Source: Callorhinus ursinus
Taxonomy: Eukaryota > Chordata > Mammalia > Carnivora > Otariidae
Direction: 5' to 3'
Assembly (NCBI RefSeq): GCF_003265705.1
Contig: NW_020312788.1
Span: 3,276,193 to 3,340,192 of the forward strand
DNA: 64,000 nucleotides
The notes under the pieces: generated by a model
Database searches by the model: none
The model's input: only the letters and a program-made list of their open reading frames with translations
Told to the model about the DNA's origin: nothing
Position numbers and translations under genes: made by a program
Shown here: piece by piece, positions 22,057-33,995 of the stretch
How the letters are laid out: every line of letters begins with the position of its first letter
Numbering within the stretch: the first letter of the stretch is position 1

Positions 22057-24429
22057 TCTATTTTTCGGATAGCAACGAAATGAAATACTTGGCTCCATGA
22101 GACTTCATTTCTTCACATTTTATTTTCTTGATTCAAGCAAGTAAAGTCTTGGGTTTCGGTAAACCAACTTTTAAAGGATGAAAAATTTGTAATTAGCATT
22201 CAAAGAAGAATGAAACATGAATGTGTAAAGGGACACAAAGTTTGGCTTATTTTTAGGTTAAAGAAAAAGCTAGTTCATTTTTTAAGACCACACGAAGAAT
22301 GTGGCATAGTTTTAAACAGTCCTGTGCTTCTGCTGCTTTCTCTTTCCTTTGAGGTACTCCCCTCTACACACAAAAAAATCGACCCGTAATTAGTTGGGAA
22401 AGTGAAGCCCGGATGGTGGCACCTTTCCCAGAAAGTTGGGGTCAACAATTCCCAAGAAACTGACTTGGTTTCTGGAGAATAAGGACGATCCTCCAGTGTC
22501 ACCTCACACTACCACCATTCCTATTACTCAGTACCAATTTTGAATATTCAGAGACCATACTGTACCACAAAAGTGGTTTGAACATTAAAATCTATGTAGT
22601 CACTTTAAAACATGGTCCAAAAGAGAAACCTGTTGGAAAAAAATCAAGCCAATTTCAACCAGTTAAAAGAGAGGAGTAAAAGGAAGGCAGAAATTCAGGG
22701 AAAAAAAAAAAATAAAGAAACGAGAAGGCAGGGAGAGAAAGGGCTAACCACTCGTGTTTTGAAAAGCTCTTGAAATGGATGAGAAGCTGGCTGTACAGCC
22801 CATGATGATACTGGGGAGGGGAAAAGAGATCCTGTCTGAGAAATGTTTTGATCTCAAGTGACTTTCCTCAGAGCTGGCGTATGAGGGAAATCAAAGAATC
22901 TTCATTCTGTGGGGAAATACAAGAACTCAGACGGCAATAGAACTAATTGATAAATGAGCCCCAAAGGCCAGAGATTCTACTCGGCTGCATTACTTTGGCG
23001 AATGGTTATCTCGATGCCCAACTCCCTCCCTTCCTCTCGCTCTTATAATTATGCTCTAAGTAAGCACAGGAGAGGAAGAAATAAAGCACTATTAACACTA
23101 GATAATGGTCCTTGAAGGAAGAATTTCATAAACCATTATGTTATACAGCTTGCTAACTTATTATCTCTCCAAATCGCAGAGGGCTGGCTTTCTCTCCTAG
23201 CCTTTCTTTGAAGTAAGCCTCCTTGGCTGTGGAAGGCACTGTGTCCAAAGACGTCAAAATCCCTGAATGTTCACAGGAGTAAGCGTTCCGACTCCTCTGC
23301 CTCAGAAAGACCAAGAGCTCATTTGTTCCTTTAAAAAAGTTAATTATGAATCCTTTCGGAGACCCCATAATTGAACTCGCCCAACAGATCATTTGCAATA
23401 AGGAAGTGGCAGAAAGCAAAAGGTAATATTCCTCATCTTCTGGCAGTCGAAATCGTTTCCCTCCCAAATCTGGAAGAGATTATTTGAACCTTTCTCCTTT
23501 TAGTTCAATATACCTTGAAATTTATTGAAAAGGTCTTTATAAATTCCTGCATTCAGAAGAACGGGGCCATGTTGAAAGAGGAGTGTTCAGGATGAGGATG
23601 TCTTTGTGTGGGCTTAGGGCTCTTGCTATTCTGAAAGCTACACTCTATTTCATTGCAGAAAAAGTGCACTTCAAATTAGAGGAGAAGATTATAGCTTTCT
23701 TCAAATCAATGTGTTGCCCTAGTTCTAGAATTCAGAGAATTTTTAAATATCGCTACAATCCTCTCAGGGAAAAATGAAAATGAGGATGTCTCATTATTTT
23801 AAATAAATACTTGGCTTCCTTCACAGTGATGGATATGGTGCCTTGACGGCCTTGTCTGAGACACATTTTTTTAAAGATGGGCAGAGCCATCACTTATTTA
23901 ATTTTAGGAGACTGGGAGCCTAGCAATGTGGTCGGACCTTGGGTAGGGCTTCTCCGCCGGGAAAGAAATGCCAGGATGTTTTATTACAGATGTGGAAGAC
24001 GATGAGAGGAAAGACATTCTACTCATATAAACAGCAGCTGGGAGAATTTAAAAATGATGAGCTCTGCAATACCAAAAAAGAGTATTCATTTCGCCTGTTA
24101 TTTTGGGGAGGGGAAGCCGATATAAATGGATATTGTTAGAAACCAGAAAGATGTTAGTGTATTGCTATCTAAAATTTACAATGTCTAAGGAGATGTTTCT
24201 TAGCCCATCCCAGAGAGGTAATATTTTAGGTCATATTTCAAAGAATGATATTAGTACCATGAGGGAACTGATAACATCATATGGAAAAGAACTTGCAATT
24301 CTTATTTTCCTTTTGTATCCTTTTCTAACTCAAATGCCCCTTTATGCAGTATCAGTTTAGCAGCATACATAATAGCCAAAAATAATTTTGTGTAGCTGCT
24401 GTCATGGAAATTATCTTGTAGGCAGTCAA
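22057..24429. other. Intron-like stretch without recognised features
   Basis: No repeat, RNA gene or recognised coding exon was found in this stretch. Several 60-100 codon open frames exist on both strands (for example 23153-23467 minus) but none reads as a known protein or has good splice flanks. An A-run lies near 22700. Confidence 0.4.
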
Positions 24430-24640
24430 TCTTATGGCACCGGAAGAGCTGGATTTAAACTTTCAGATGTTTAGTCGTCCGCTCTGGACTCTGTGCATCT
24501 CTCTACCTTTGTTTCCCCATCTATAAAATGAGAATGATAACATTTGGACATACTTTGCAGGGTCACTGTATGGATCAAATAAGATACTGTATTTGAAAAT
24601 GCTCTGGAAGCTAAATACTGCTACATGAATGAAGAGTATT
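24430..24640 (+). repeat. MIR SINE
   Basis: 'tgtttccccatctataaaat', 'gagaatgataacatttggac' and 'ttgcagggtcactgtatgga' give a plus-strand MIR with most of its length. It is an old, ordinary copy. Nothing was recognised in 24641-25394. Confidence 0.65.
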
Positions 24641-25394
24641 GTCATTATTAATATAAACATGATAAATAAAAGACAAATCCAGAGAGGATCGCCTATAAAA
24701 TGTTTCACGAGCAACAATCAGTCAATGCATCTTGACTAACTGGTGGAAAAGCAGTTTTCTTACTTGGCTGATACTCAAAACGGGGGGAAAAAGCTTGGCA
24801 GTTGACTGTTTTCATAAGAAGGTTCAATTTCATTTTATAACGTGTATATTAAGAGGTCTTGTACTTCTGTGGAAAAGGGGTACACGAGCTAGAGGAAATA
24901 TTATGATTATTATTAGCACTAATGGGGTGAAGAATTAGATTTTTTTTCAAATATAACTTTAGAATATCAAAAATCTACCAGATTTAAATAGCCCTCTGAG
25001 TAGCATTTAAATAGTCATCAGTAACATTCAATGTATGCTAAGATAGTCTGGAATGGCTACCCCATGATAATTGTAGAGATATTTAAGACAAAGCCAGCTC
25101 AAGATTTATCATTTTTCCTTCATAGGTTGTAATAGAACCTTAGCTAGGCTGTAACAGAACCCCCATCCCTAATGTAATATTACAAGGCATATGGTCATTT
25201 CATCACTTGGCTAAGGGACTTTGCAATTTTCAGCATTAGAATGCTTTGTGAATTGCTCTAGAAATTCACCCAAAGGAAAGCCTGGGTGACAAGGAGTTTT
25301 ATTTGGCAGAGTAGCTTTTTAACCACACCCTTTTGTTTTTGAAATCTGTGATTTTGGGTATAATTTTCTTAAATTAGTACCTACTGGCCAGTCA

Positions 25395-26450
25395 GGTGAA
25401 AAATACTGCCCTTGATTGCCATTCTCATCCTCAGTCATCCATATTGGGTCTTCACAGTCCTTACCTTTTTCAATCCCAGCATTGCTTCCCACAAGCTATT
25501 TGCCAAACTCTTGCTCAGCTTCACTTCACCAGATGCTATTTGGTACTAGAGATTTCCCTTTCTATACCTTCCCTTCTTTTCATAACTTCCTTTTTGCTAA
25601 AGATTCTTATTCCCCAATGGTTAGAGACCCAGCCTGCCAGTGTTCATCCTACTGGCACCGTGAACTCTTCACCACAATCCATCTTACGTAGCTCTTGAAT
25701 CTGTTTGAGGCTACACTGGACTCCTCTCACTTGGATTCCATAGGCAGGGCTCAAGATTAATCTCCCCCCATGCCCCTGAGGTTCAATTCTCATTCCTGTG
25801 TCAATTCACCATTCTCCTTTCCCCACTGCATCAGCTCTCCACAATCATCTGCCATCTTTATTCTTACTCCTGAGCCTTTAGATTTTGTGGGGTAAGGTCT
25901 CTTGTCAAAGAGACATTGCTTCTCTGGACAAAGCACAGGATTGACAATCAACAGAAAAAGAATCAAGTTGTAGTTCTGCCACGAAGTCTCTTTGGAAATA
26001 TTTTCCTCCTTAAAAATTTCTCTTAGTTTCAAAATTGCATTAACTTTCACTGATCAGAAATTCTGCCCCAGTCCATGATTTCTCAACCCACTTGATGAAG
26101 GGCTCTTCTCCGCAGTATTTGGTATTTTCAGTCTTTCCATTCCCGTTGGCTCTTTTGTCTCTAGAAGGGCTTAGAAAAATGACAAGAATAACAATAACAA
26201 AACCTCTTGACGCTGGCATCACTTTCAATTATTGTCATATTTTTCTCTTTCATTTCATATCCAGAGCCCCTAAATAAGTGCTCTCTCATGCTTTTCTCCA
26301 TTTCCTCACCTATTTAACTCTTGCAATCTATCCACATGGCATGTGACACCATTCTGAGTAAAGCCTGAGACCTTCCCTGACACACTTAGTCACTCTTTTC
26401 TTCCAACTCTTGCCTAGGATTCCTCCTTACTGCACTCCTCATGTTTCTCT
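25395..26450 (+). repeat. L2-like LINE sequence, patchy
   Basis: The C/T-rich text, including 'cttgctcagcttcacttcac' and, at 26345-26400, 'cctgagaccttccctgaca', resembles sense-strand L2. It is divergent, and the limits are uncertain. Open frames across it (25396-25698, 26410-26769) are most likely repeat-derived. The stretch 26451-27257 contains nothing recognised. Confidence 0.35.
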
Positions 26451-27268
26451 GCTCATATTTCTGGTGGTCTTTGTGCTTTTTTCTCTTCACTCCTCCTTTG
26501 CCTGCTCTTCCTATTTTCCACACTGGGACTCAGCCCTCCCTCCAGTCTCGTTAGCATGGGGAACTTGCTCTCTAGAGAAAGGCATTTGCTGTCAGCTTTG
26601 TAGCAGTGTTCGCCAGAAAGGTGGGTCAGAGACTGATGAACTTGACATCCCTTCCCATTTTCAGCACGGTTCTCTCTCTCAGACAGGTACAGATGTAAGT
26701 TTGTACCAAAGCAGAGAGGTATTTGCCTTCCTCCTGTTTCCTGCTTTTTCTTTTTCCTGTAGAAAATAGACTTCAGAACACGTGTTTGAGTCCAATTTCT
26801 TAAGTTAGGAAGTTTGTATCATAGACAAACTTAACAGGCATAGAGGACAGGTTTTGTTAAAGACAACAAAAGGTAAAAAATGATTTTGTGCTTTTTGTTC
26901 ACCTACACACGTAAGAGTTTTATTCTTCCTTATACTGGAGATTTCAGGTTGTTTCTGAAACTGTTAAAACGTTGTGAAGTCCCATTCAAAGCACGTTTTT
27001 ACTTGGCCCATTAGAGATGAGTTTCCATGAAATTCTGAGGCTATTTTTTTTTTTAAGACTGCATTGTAATAGTCATTTTTCCAGTAAGTCCTAGACAGAT
27101 GGTACAGGTAACTTTTTAAAGAGATATCAAGCTATTTGCTTTCCCTTTCCCTTCTTATATTATTTGAAAACCATCAGACAGTTTGAATTCTATGAAAGTA
27201 GAATTTAGGAAAGGTCTGTAAGTATAATTGGAAACAGGTCAGTTGTGAAAGGAAATAGACTTTTTTTT

Positions 27269-28563
27269 AAAACTTTTTTATTGTTATGTTAATCACCATA
27301 TATTACATAATTTGTTTTGATGTAGTGTTCCATGATTCATTGTTTGTGCATAACACCCAGTGCTCCATGCAGAACGTGCCCTCTTTAATACCCATCACCA
27401 GGCTAACCAATCCCCCTACTCTCCTCCCCTCTAGAAACCTCAGTTTGTTTTTCAGAGTCCATCATCTTTCCTGGTTCATCTCCCCCTCTGACTTACTCCC
27501 CTTCATTCTTCCTCTCCTGCTATCTTCTTCTTTTTCTTTTTTCTTAAAATATGTTGCGTTATTTGTTTCAGAAGTACAGATCTGTGATTCAACAGTCTTG
27601 CACAATTCACAGCGCTCACCATAGCACATATCTTCCCCAATGTCTATCACCCAGCCACCCCATCCCTCCCACCCCCGACCACTCCAGCAACCCTCAGTTT
27701 GTTCCTGAGATTAAGAATTCCTCATATCAGTGAGGTCATATGATACATGTCTTTCTCTGATTGACTTATTTCACTCAGCATAACACCCTCCAGTTCCATC
27801 CACGTCGTTGCAAATGGCAAGATCTCATTCCTTTTGATGGCTGCATAATATTCCATTGTNNNNNNNNNNNNNNNNNNNNNNNNNNNNNNNNNNNNNNNNN
27901 NNNNNNNNNNNNNNNNNNNNNNNNNNNNNNNNNNNNNNNNNNNNNNNNNNNNNNNNNNNNNNNNNNNNNNNNNNNNNNNNNNNNNNNNNNNNNNNNNNNN
28001 NNNNNNNNNNNNNNNNNNNNNNNNNNNNNNNNNNNNNNNNNNNNNNNNNNNNNNNNNNNNNNNNNNNNNNNNNNNNNNNNNNNNNNNNNNNNNNNNNNNN
28101 NNNNNNNNNNNNNNNNNNNNNNNNNNNNNNNNNNNNNNNNNNNNNNNNNNNNNNNNNNNNNNNNNNNNNNNNNNNNNNNNNNNNNNNNNNNNNNNNNNNN
28201 NNNNNNNNNNNNNNNNNNNNNNNNNNNNNNNNNNNNNNNNNNNNNNNNNNNNNNNNNNNATGACAGCTTTGTAATAGAGCTTGAAGTCCGGAATTGTGAT
28301 GCCGCCAGCTTTGCTTTTCATTTTCAACATTCCTCTGGCTATTCGGGGTCTCTTCTGATTCCATACAAATTTTAGGATTATTTGTTCCATTTCTTTGAAA
28401 AAAGTGGATGGTATTTTGATGGGGATTGCATTGAATGTGTAGATTGCTCTAGGTAGCATTGACATCTTCACAATGTTGGTTCTTCCAATCCATGAGCATG
28501 GAACGTTTTTCCATTTCTTTGTGTCTTCTTCAATTTCTTTCCTGAGTATTTTATAGTTTTCTG
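27269..28563 (-). mobile_element. 5'-truncated L1, broken by an assembly gap
   Basis: The inverted tail and 3' UTR ('taacacccagtgctccatgc') are followed by a second similar 3' UTR unit at about 27570-27730, then the ORF2 C-terminus (27722-27859), the N run, and more upstream ORF2 sequence (28260-28563) encoding the [15 protein letters not shown] stretch. The T-rich flanks 'gacttttttttaaaac' (27258) and 'gactttttttttttt' (28564) are probable target duplications. The copy is truncated and non-functional. Confidence 0.88.
27860..28259. other. Assembly gap, 400 N
   Basis: Exactly 400 N characters replace the middle of the truncated L1. Aligning both edges to the full-length L1 places the missing part between its positions 29362 and 30393, about 1,032 bases. 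The N count is therefore probably a placeholder. Open frames of X residues here are meaningless. Confidence 0.97.
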
Positions 28564-28676
28564 GACTTTTTTTTTTTTAAACACATGAGCCATACAAATG
28601 TATCTCAGAAATTAGAGGAAGAAAATCTCATTTGTCAGTATTCACTATCATATCTCTTCAGTCAAAAGTGTAACCA

Positions 28677-28828
28677 CTCCCATGATGAACCCCCTCATCT
28701 CCTCATCTACAGCCTATGGAACAAGGACATGAAAGGGGCCTTCAGGAGGCTCTTGGGGAAAAAGATTGACTTCTAGGATGTGAGGCTGAGGGGAGAAGAA
28801 ATAAATCAATATTCTGGATTGCCTAAAA
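28677..28828 (+). pseudogene. Processed olfactory-receptor fragment (3' end of mRNA)
   Basis: The insert encodes the end of an olfactory receptor, from the PMMNPL-type start of the last membrane-segment motif through NKDMKGAFRRLLGKK to a stop at 28774-28776, followed by a 3' UTR with AATAAA at 28800-28805 and an A-run about 20 bases later. Target duplications 'aaaagtgtaacca' lie at 28664-28676 and 28829-28841. These are the marks of L1-mediated copying of a spliced mRNA with strong 5' truncation. An 8-base tandem duplication, 'cctcatct', at 28693-28708 shifts the frame, so the piece is dead. The conserved Arg of the usual SLRNK motif is Trp here. The parent receptor cannot be named from so short a piece. 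Confidence 0.85.
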
Positions 28829-29214
28829 AAAAGTGTAACCATTTCTATTACTGGGTAGATTAGCATAGCATTTCATTTTTCAAATTTGTTAAATCAAGAT
28901 TATGCTATTAATTATTTTGAAATAATATTTTATTTTTTTAAATTTTATTATGTTATGTTAGTCACCGTATAGTACATCACTAGTTTTTGATGTGGTGATC
29001 CACGATCCATTGTTTCCGTATAACACCCAGTGCTCCATGCAGTATGTGCCCTCCTTAATACCCATCACCGGGCTAGGCCATCCCCCTTCCCCCCTCCCCT
29101 CTAGAACCCCCAGTTTGTTTCTCGGAGTCCACAGTCTCTCATGGTTCGTCTCCCCCTCCAGTTTCCCCCCCTTCATGTTTCCCTTCCTTCTCCTAATGTC
29201 CTCCCTGCTATTCC

Positions 29215-32200
29215 TTATGTGCCACGAATAAGTGAAACCATATGGTAATTGACTTTCTCGGCTTGACTTATTTCACTGAGCATACTCTCCTCCAGTCCCA
29301 TCCATGTTGATGTAAAAGTTGGGTATTCATCCTTTCTGATGGCTGAGTAGTATTCCATTGTATATATGGACCACATCTTCTTTATCCATTCATCTGTTGA
29401 AGGGCATCTCAGCTCTTTCCACAGTTTGGCTATTGTGGACATTGTTGCTATGAACATTGGGGTGCATATGGCCCTTCTTTTCACTACATCTGTGTCTTTG
29501 GGGTAAATACCCAGGAGTGCAATTGCCGGGTCATAGGGTAGCTCTATTTCTAAATTTTTGAGGAAACTCCACACTGTTTTCCAAAGTGGCTGTACCAACT
29601 TGCATTCCTACCAACAGTGTAAGAGGGTTCCCCTTTCTCCACAACCTCTCCAACATTTGTTGTTTCTCTCCCTGTCCATTTTTGCCATTCTAACTGGTGT
29701 AAGGTGGTATCTCAATGTGGTTTTGATTTGAATTCCCTGATGGCTAATGATGATGAACATTTTTTCAAGTGTCTGTTAGCCATTTGTATGTCTTCTTCAG
29801 AGAAGTGTCTTTTCATATCTTCTGCCCACTTTTTGACTTGATTATTTGTTTTTTGGGTGTTGAGTTTGAGAAGTTCTTTATAGATCTCGGATATCAGCCC
29901 TTTACCTGTAGTGTCATCTGCAAATATCTTCTCCCATTCTGTGGGTTGCCTCTTTGTTTTGTTGACTGTTTCCTTTGCTGTGCAGAAGCTTTTTATCTTG
30001 ATGAAGTCCCAAAAGTTCATTTTTGCTTTTGTTTCACTAGCTTTTGGAGATGTATCTTGAAAGAAGTTGCTGTGGGCAATGTCAAAGAGGTTACTGCCTA
30101 TGTTCTCCTCTAGGATTTTGATGGATTCCTGTCTCACATTGAGGTCTTTCATCCACTTTGAGTTTATCTTTGTGAATGGTGTTAGAGAATGGTCGAGTTT
30201 CATTCTTCTGCATGTGGCTGTCCGATTTTCCCAGCACCATTTATTGAAGAGACTGTCTTTTTTCCATTGCATGTTTCTTCCTGCTTTTTCAAAGATTCTT
30301 TGACCATAGAGTTGAGGGTCCATATCTGGGTTCTCTATTCTGTTCCATTAGTCTATATGTCTGTTTTTGTGCCAGTACCATGCTGTCTTGGTGATCACAG
30401 CTTTGTAATAGAGCTTGAAATTGGGCAACGTGATGCCCCCAGCTTTGTTTTTCTTTTTCAACATTTCCTTGGCGATTCGGGGTCTTTTCTGATTCCATGC
30501 AAATTTTAGGATTGTTTGTTCCAGCACTTTGAAAAATGTCATTCAAATTTTGATCGGGATGGCATTGAAGGTATAGATTGCTCTGGCTAGCATAGACATT
30601 TTAACAACGTTTATTATTCCCATCCATGAGCACGGAATATTTTTCCATCTTTTTGTGTCTTCTTCAATTTCTTTCATGAGTGTTCTGTAGTTCTTACAGT
30701 ATAGATCCTTTACCTCTTTGGTTGGGTTTATTCCAAGGTATCTTATGGTTTTTGGTGCTATTGTAAATGGAATAATTTCTCTAATTTCTCTTTCTACAGT
30801 TGCGTTGTTAGTGTATAAGAAAGCAACTGATTTCTGTGCATTGATTTTGTATCCTGCCACATTACTGAATTGCTGTATGAGTTCTAGTAATTTGGGGGTG
30901 GAGTCTTTTGGATTTTCCACATAAAGTATTATGTCATCTGCGAAAAGAGAGAGTTTGACTTCTTCTTTGCCAATTTGAATATATTTCATTTCTTTTTGTT
31001 GTCTGATTGCTGTTGCTCAGACTTCTAGTACTATGTTGAACAATAGTGGCGAGAGTGGGCATCCTTGACGTGTTCCTGATCTTAAGGGAAAGGCTCTCAG
31101 CTTTTCCCCATTGAGGATGATATTCGCTGTGGGTTTTTCATAGATGGATTTTATGAACTCGAGGAATGTTCCCTCTATCCCTATACTCTGAAGAGTTTTA
31201 ATCAGGAAAAGATGTTGTATTTTGTCAAATGCTTTTTCTGCATCAATTGAGAGGACCATATGGTTCTTCTCCCTCCTCTTATTAATGTGTTCTATCACAT
31301 TTATTGATTTGCGAATGTTGAACCACCCTTGTATCCTGGGGATAAATCCCACTTGGTCATGGTGGATGATCCTTTTAATGTATTGTTGGATCCTATTAGC
31401 TAGGATTTTGTTGAGGATTTTGGAATCCATATTCATCAGGGATATCGGTCTGAAATTGTCCTTTTTGATGGGGTTTTTGCCTGATTTGGGGATTAAGGTA
31501 ATGCTGGCCTCATAGAATGAGTTTGGAAGTTTTCCTTCTGTTTCTATTTTTTGAAACAGCTTCAATAGAATAGGTATTATTTCTTCTTTGAATGTTTGGT
31601 AGAATTGCCTAGGGAATCCATCAGGCCCTGGCCTCTTGTTTTTTGGGAGGTTTTTGATCACTGCTTCAATCTCGTTACTGGTTATTGGCCTATTCAGGTT
31701 GTCAATTTCTTCCTGTTTGTCTTGGCAGCTTATAGGTTTCCAGGAAGGCCTCCATTTCATCCAGATTGCTCAGTTTATTGGCATACAGTTGTTGATAATA
31801 ATTTCTAATAATTGTTTCTATTTCCTTGGTGTTAGTCGTGATCTCTCCCCTTTCATTCATAATTTTATTAATTTGGGATCTTTCTCTTTTCTTTTGGATA
31901 AATCTGGCCAGTGGTTTATCGATCTTATTAATTCTTTCAAAGAACCAACTTCTAGTTTCATTGATCTGATCTACTGTGTTTCTGGTTTCTAATTCATTGA
32001 TCTCCGCTTTAATTTTAATTATTTCTCTTCTAATGTGTGGCTTAGGCATCGTTTGTTGCTTTTTCTCTAGTTCTTTAAGGTGTAGAGTTAGTTGGTGAAT
32101 TCGGGATTTTTCTATTTTTTTGAGTGAGGCTTGGATGGCTATGTATTTCCCCCTTAGGACCGCCTTTGCAGTATCCCATAGGTTTTGGACCAATGTGTTT

Positions 32201-33025
32201 TCGTTCTCATTGATTTCCATGAATTGTTTAAGTTCTTCTTTGATTTCCTGGTTGACCCAAACATTCTTGAGCAGACTGGTCTTTAGCTTCCAAGTGTTTG
32301 AATTTCTGCCAAGTTTTTTCTTGTGATTGAGTTCTGGTTTTAAAGCATTGTGGTCTGAGAATATGCAGGGAATAATCTCAATCTTTTGGTATTGGTTGAG
32401 ACCTGATTTGTGACCCAGTATGTGGTCTATTCTGGAGAAATTTCCATGTGCACTCGAGAAGAATGAGTATCCTGTTGTTTTAGGGTAGAATGTTCTGTAA
32501 ATATCTATGAGGTCCATCGGATCCAGTGTATCATTCAAAGCTCTTGTTTCCTTGTCGATTTTCTGCTTAGATGATCTGTCCATTGCTGAGAGTGGAGTAT
32601 TGAGGTCTCCTACAATTAACGTATTGTTATCAATATGACTCTTTTTTTTGGTTAACAGTTGGCTTATGTAGATGGCTGCTCCCATGTTGGGGGCATAGAT
32701 ATTTACAGTTGTTAGATCTTGTTGGATAGACCCTTTAAGAATGATATAGTGTCCTTCTGTGTCTCTAATTACAGACTTTGGTTTAAAATCTAATTTGTCT
32801 GATATAAGAATTGCTACCCCAGCTTCCGCTGGCATGGAAGATGGCTCTCCATCTCTTCACTTTCAGTGTGGATGTAACTTTAGGTTCAAAATGAGTCTCT
32901 TGTAGGCAGCATATGGATGGGTCCTGTCTTTCTATCCAATCTGCAACCCTGTGCCGTTTCATGGGAGCATTTAGGCCATTCACGTTGAGAGTGATTATTG
33001 AAAGATATGAATTAATTGTCATCAT
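29215..33025 (-). pseudogene. L1 ORF2 (endonuclease and reverse transcriptase), inactivated
   Basis: ORF2 normally encodes an apurinic-type endonuclease and a reverse transcriptase that nick the target and copy L1 RNA at it. Motifs still visible are LNVNGLN and QETH near the start, GDLN, SRIDHILG and SDHN in the endonuclease, [14 protein letters not shown] and FADD (30933-30944) in the reverse transcriptase. Its ATG overlaps the ORF1 stop as ATGA at 33022-33025. The frame is broken near 32.8 kb and near 31.73 kb by indels, by in-frame stops at 31017, 30543 and 30348, and by a further shift between about 29.6 and 29.7 kb. The C-terminal piece runs to a stop at 29215. The total length is close to the usual 3.8 kb. 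Confidence 0.95.
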
Positions 33026-33995
33026 GTTGCCTGTGAAGACATTGTTTTTATAGATTTTCCCTGTAAATTTCTGTTGTATATCACTCTTGGGGTCCTTCTC
33101 CTCTTATAGAACCCCCTTAATATTTCTTGCAGGGCCGGCATAGTGGTCACATATTCTTTCAGTTTCTGCCGGTCGTGGAAGCTCTGAATCTCTCCATCCA
33201 TTCTAAATGAAAGCCTTGCCAGATAAAGTATTCTTGGCTGCATGTTCTTCTCATTTAGTACCCTGAATATGTCTTGCCAGGCCTTTCTGGCTTGCCAGGT
33301 CTCTGTGGATAGGTCTGACGTTATTCTGATGTTCCTACCTCCGTACGTAAGGAATCTCTTCGCCCTAACTGCCCTTAAGATGGTTTCCTTTGTTCTAAGA
33401 TTTGCAAGTTTTACTATTACACGCCAGGGTGTTGGTCTGTTTTCCTTGATCTTGGGAGGGGTTCTCTCTGCCTCTAGGACACGAATGTTTGCTTCATTCC
33501 CCAGATTAGGGAAGTTCTCAGCTACGATTTGCTCAAATACATCTTCTATTCCTCTCTCTCTCTCCACTCCCTCCGGGATTCCAATTATTCTAACATTGGA
33601 ACGCTTCATGGTGTCACTTATTTCTCTGATTCTATTTTCATGGATTCTGAGTTGTTTTTCCCTGGCCTACTCTTTTCCCTTTTATCTATTATATTGTCTT
33701 CCAGGTTGCTTATTCGTTCTTCTGCCTCAGTTACCCTAGCTGTTAGATTATCTAGATTGGATTGGATCGCATGGATTTTTAATTTTTAAGTTCTGCCAAT
33801 TCAGCTTTCATTTCTGCCCTTAGAGACTCTATGTTGCCATTAATTGATTTCTCCATTCTAGCCATTGTTGTCACAATTGCTAGCCTGAATTCCATCTCCG
33901 ACATCTTGGTTATATCTGCATCCATTTGTAAATCTGCGGCATAAGTCATAATCTCTGAGTCTTTTCTATTTTGGGGGGCTCCTCCTCCTAGTCAT
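33022..33995 (-). pseudogene. L1 ORF1 (RNA-binding protein), inactivated
   Basis: ORF1 encodes the trimeric RNA-binding and chaperone protein of the L1 particle. The 195-codon open part (33022-33609) contains the RRM and C-terminal region, with RIIGIPEG and RAKRFLTYGG motifs. Upstream, the N-terminal and coiled-coil part from the ATG at 33995 is broken: a stop appears at codon 10, where a 2-base loss relative to the continuing frame is the simplest explanation, and another stop lies near 33.79 kb. The protein end overlaps the ORF2 start. Confidence 0.92.

Noticed and set aside
27722..28471. Long open frames crossing the N run
   Set aside because: They exist only because N is translated as X. 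The real parts are L1 ORF2 remnants.
31222..33789. Plus-strand frames of 70-165 codons inside the full-length L1
   Set aside because: They are antisense readings of L1 ORF1 and ORF2 and match no known protein.
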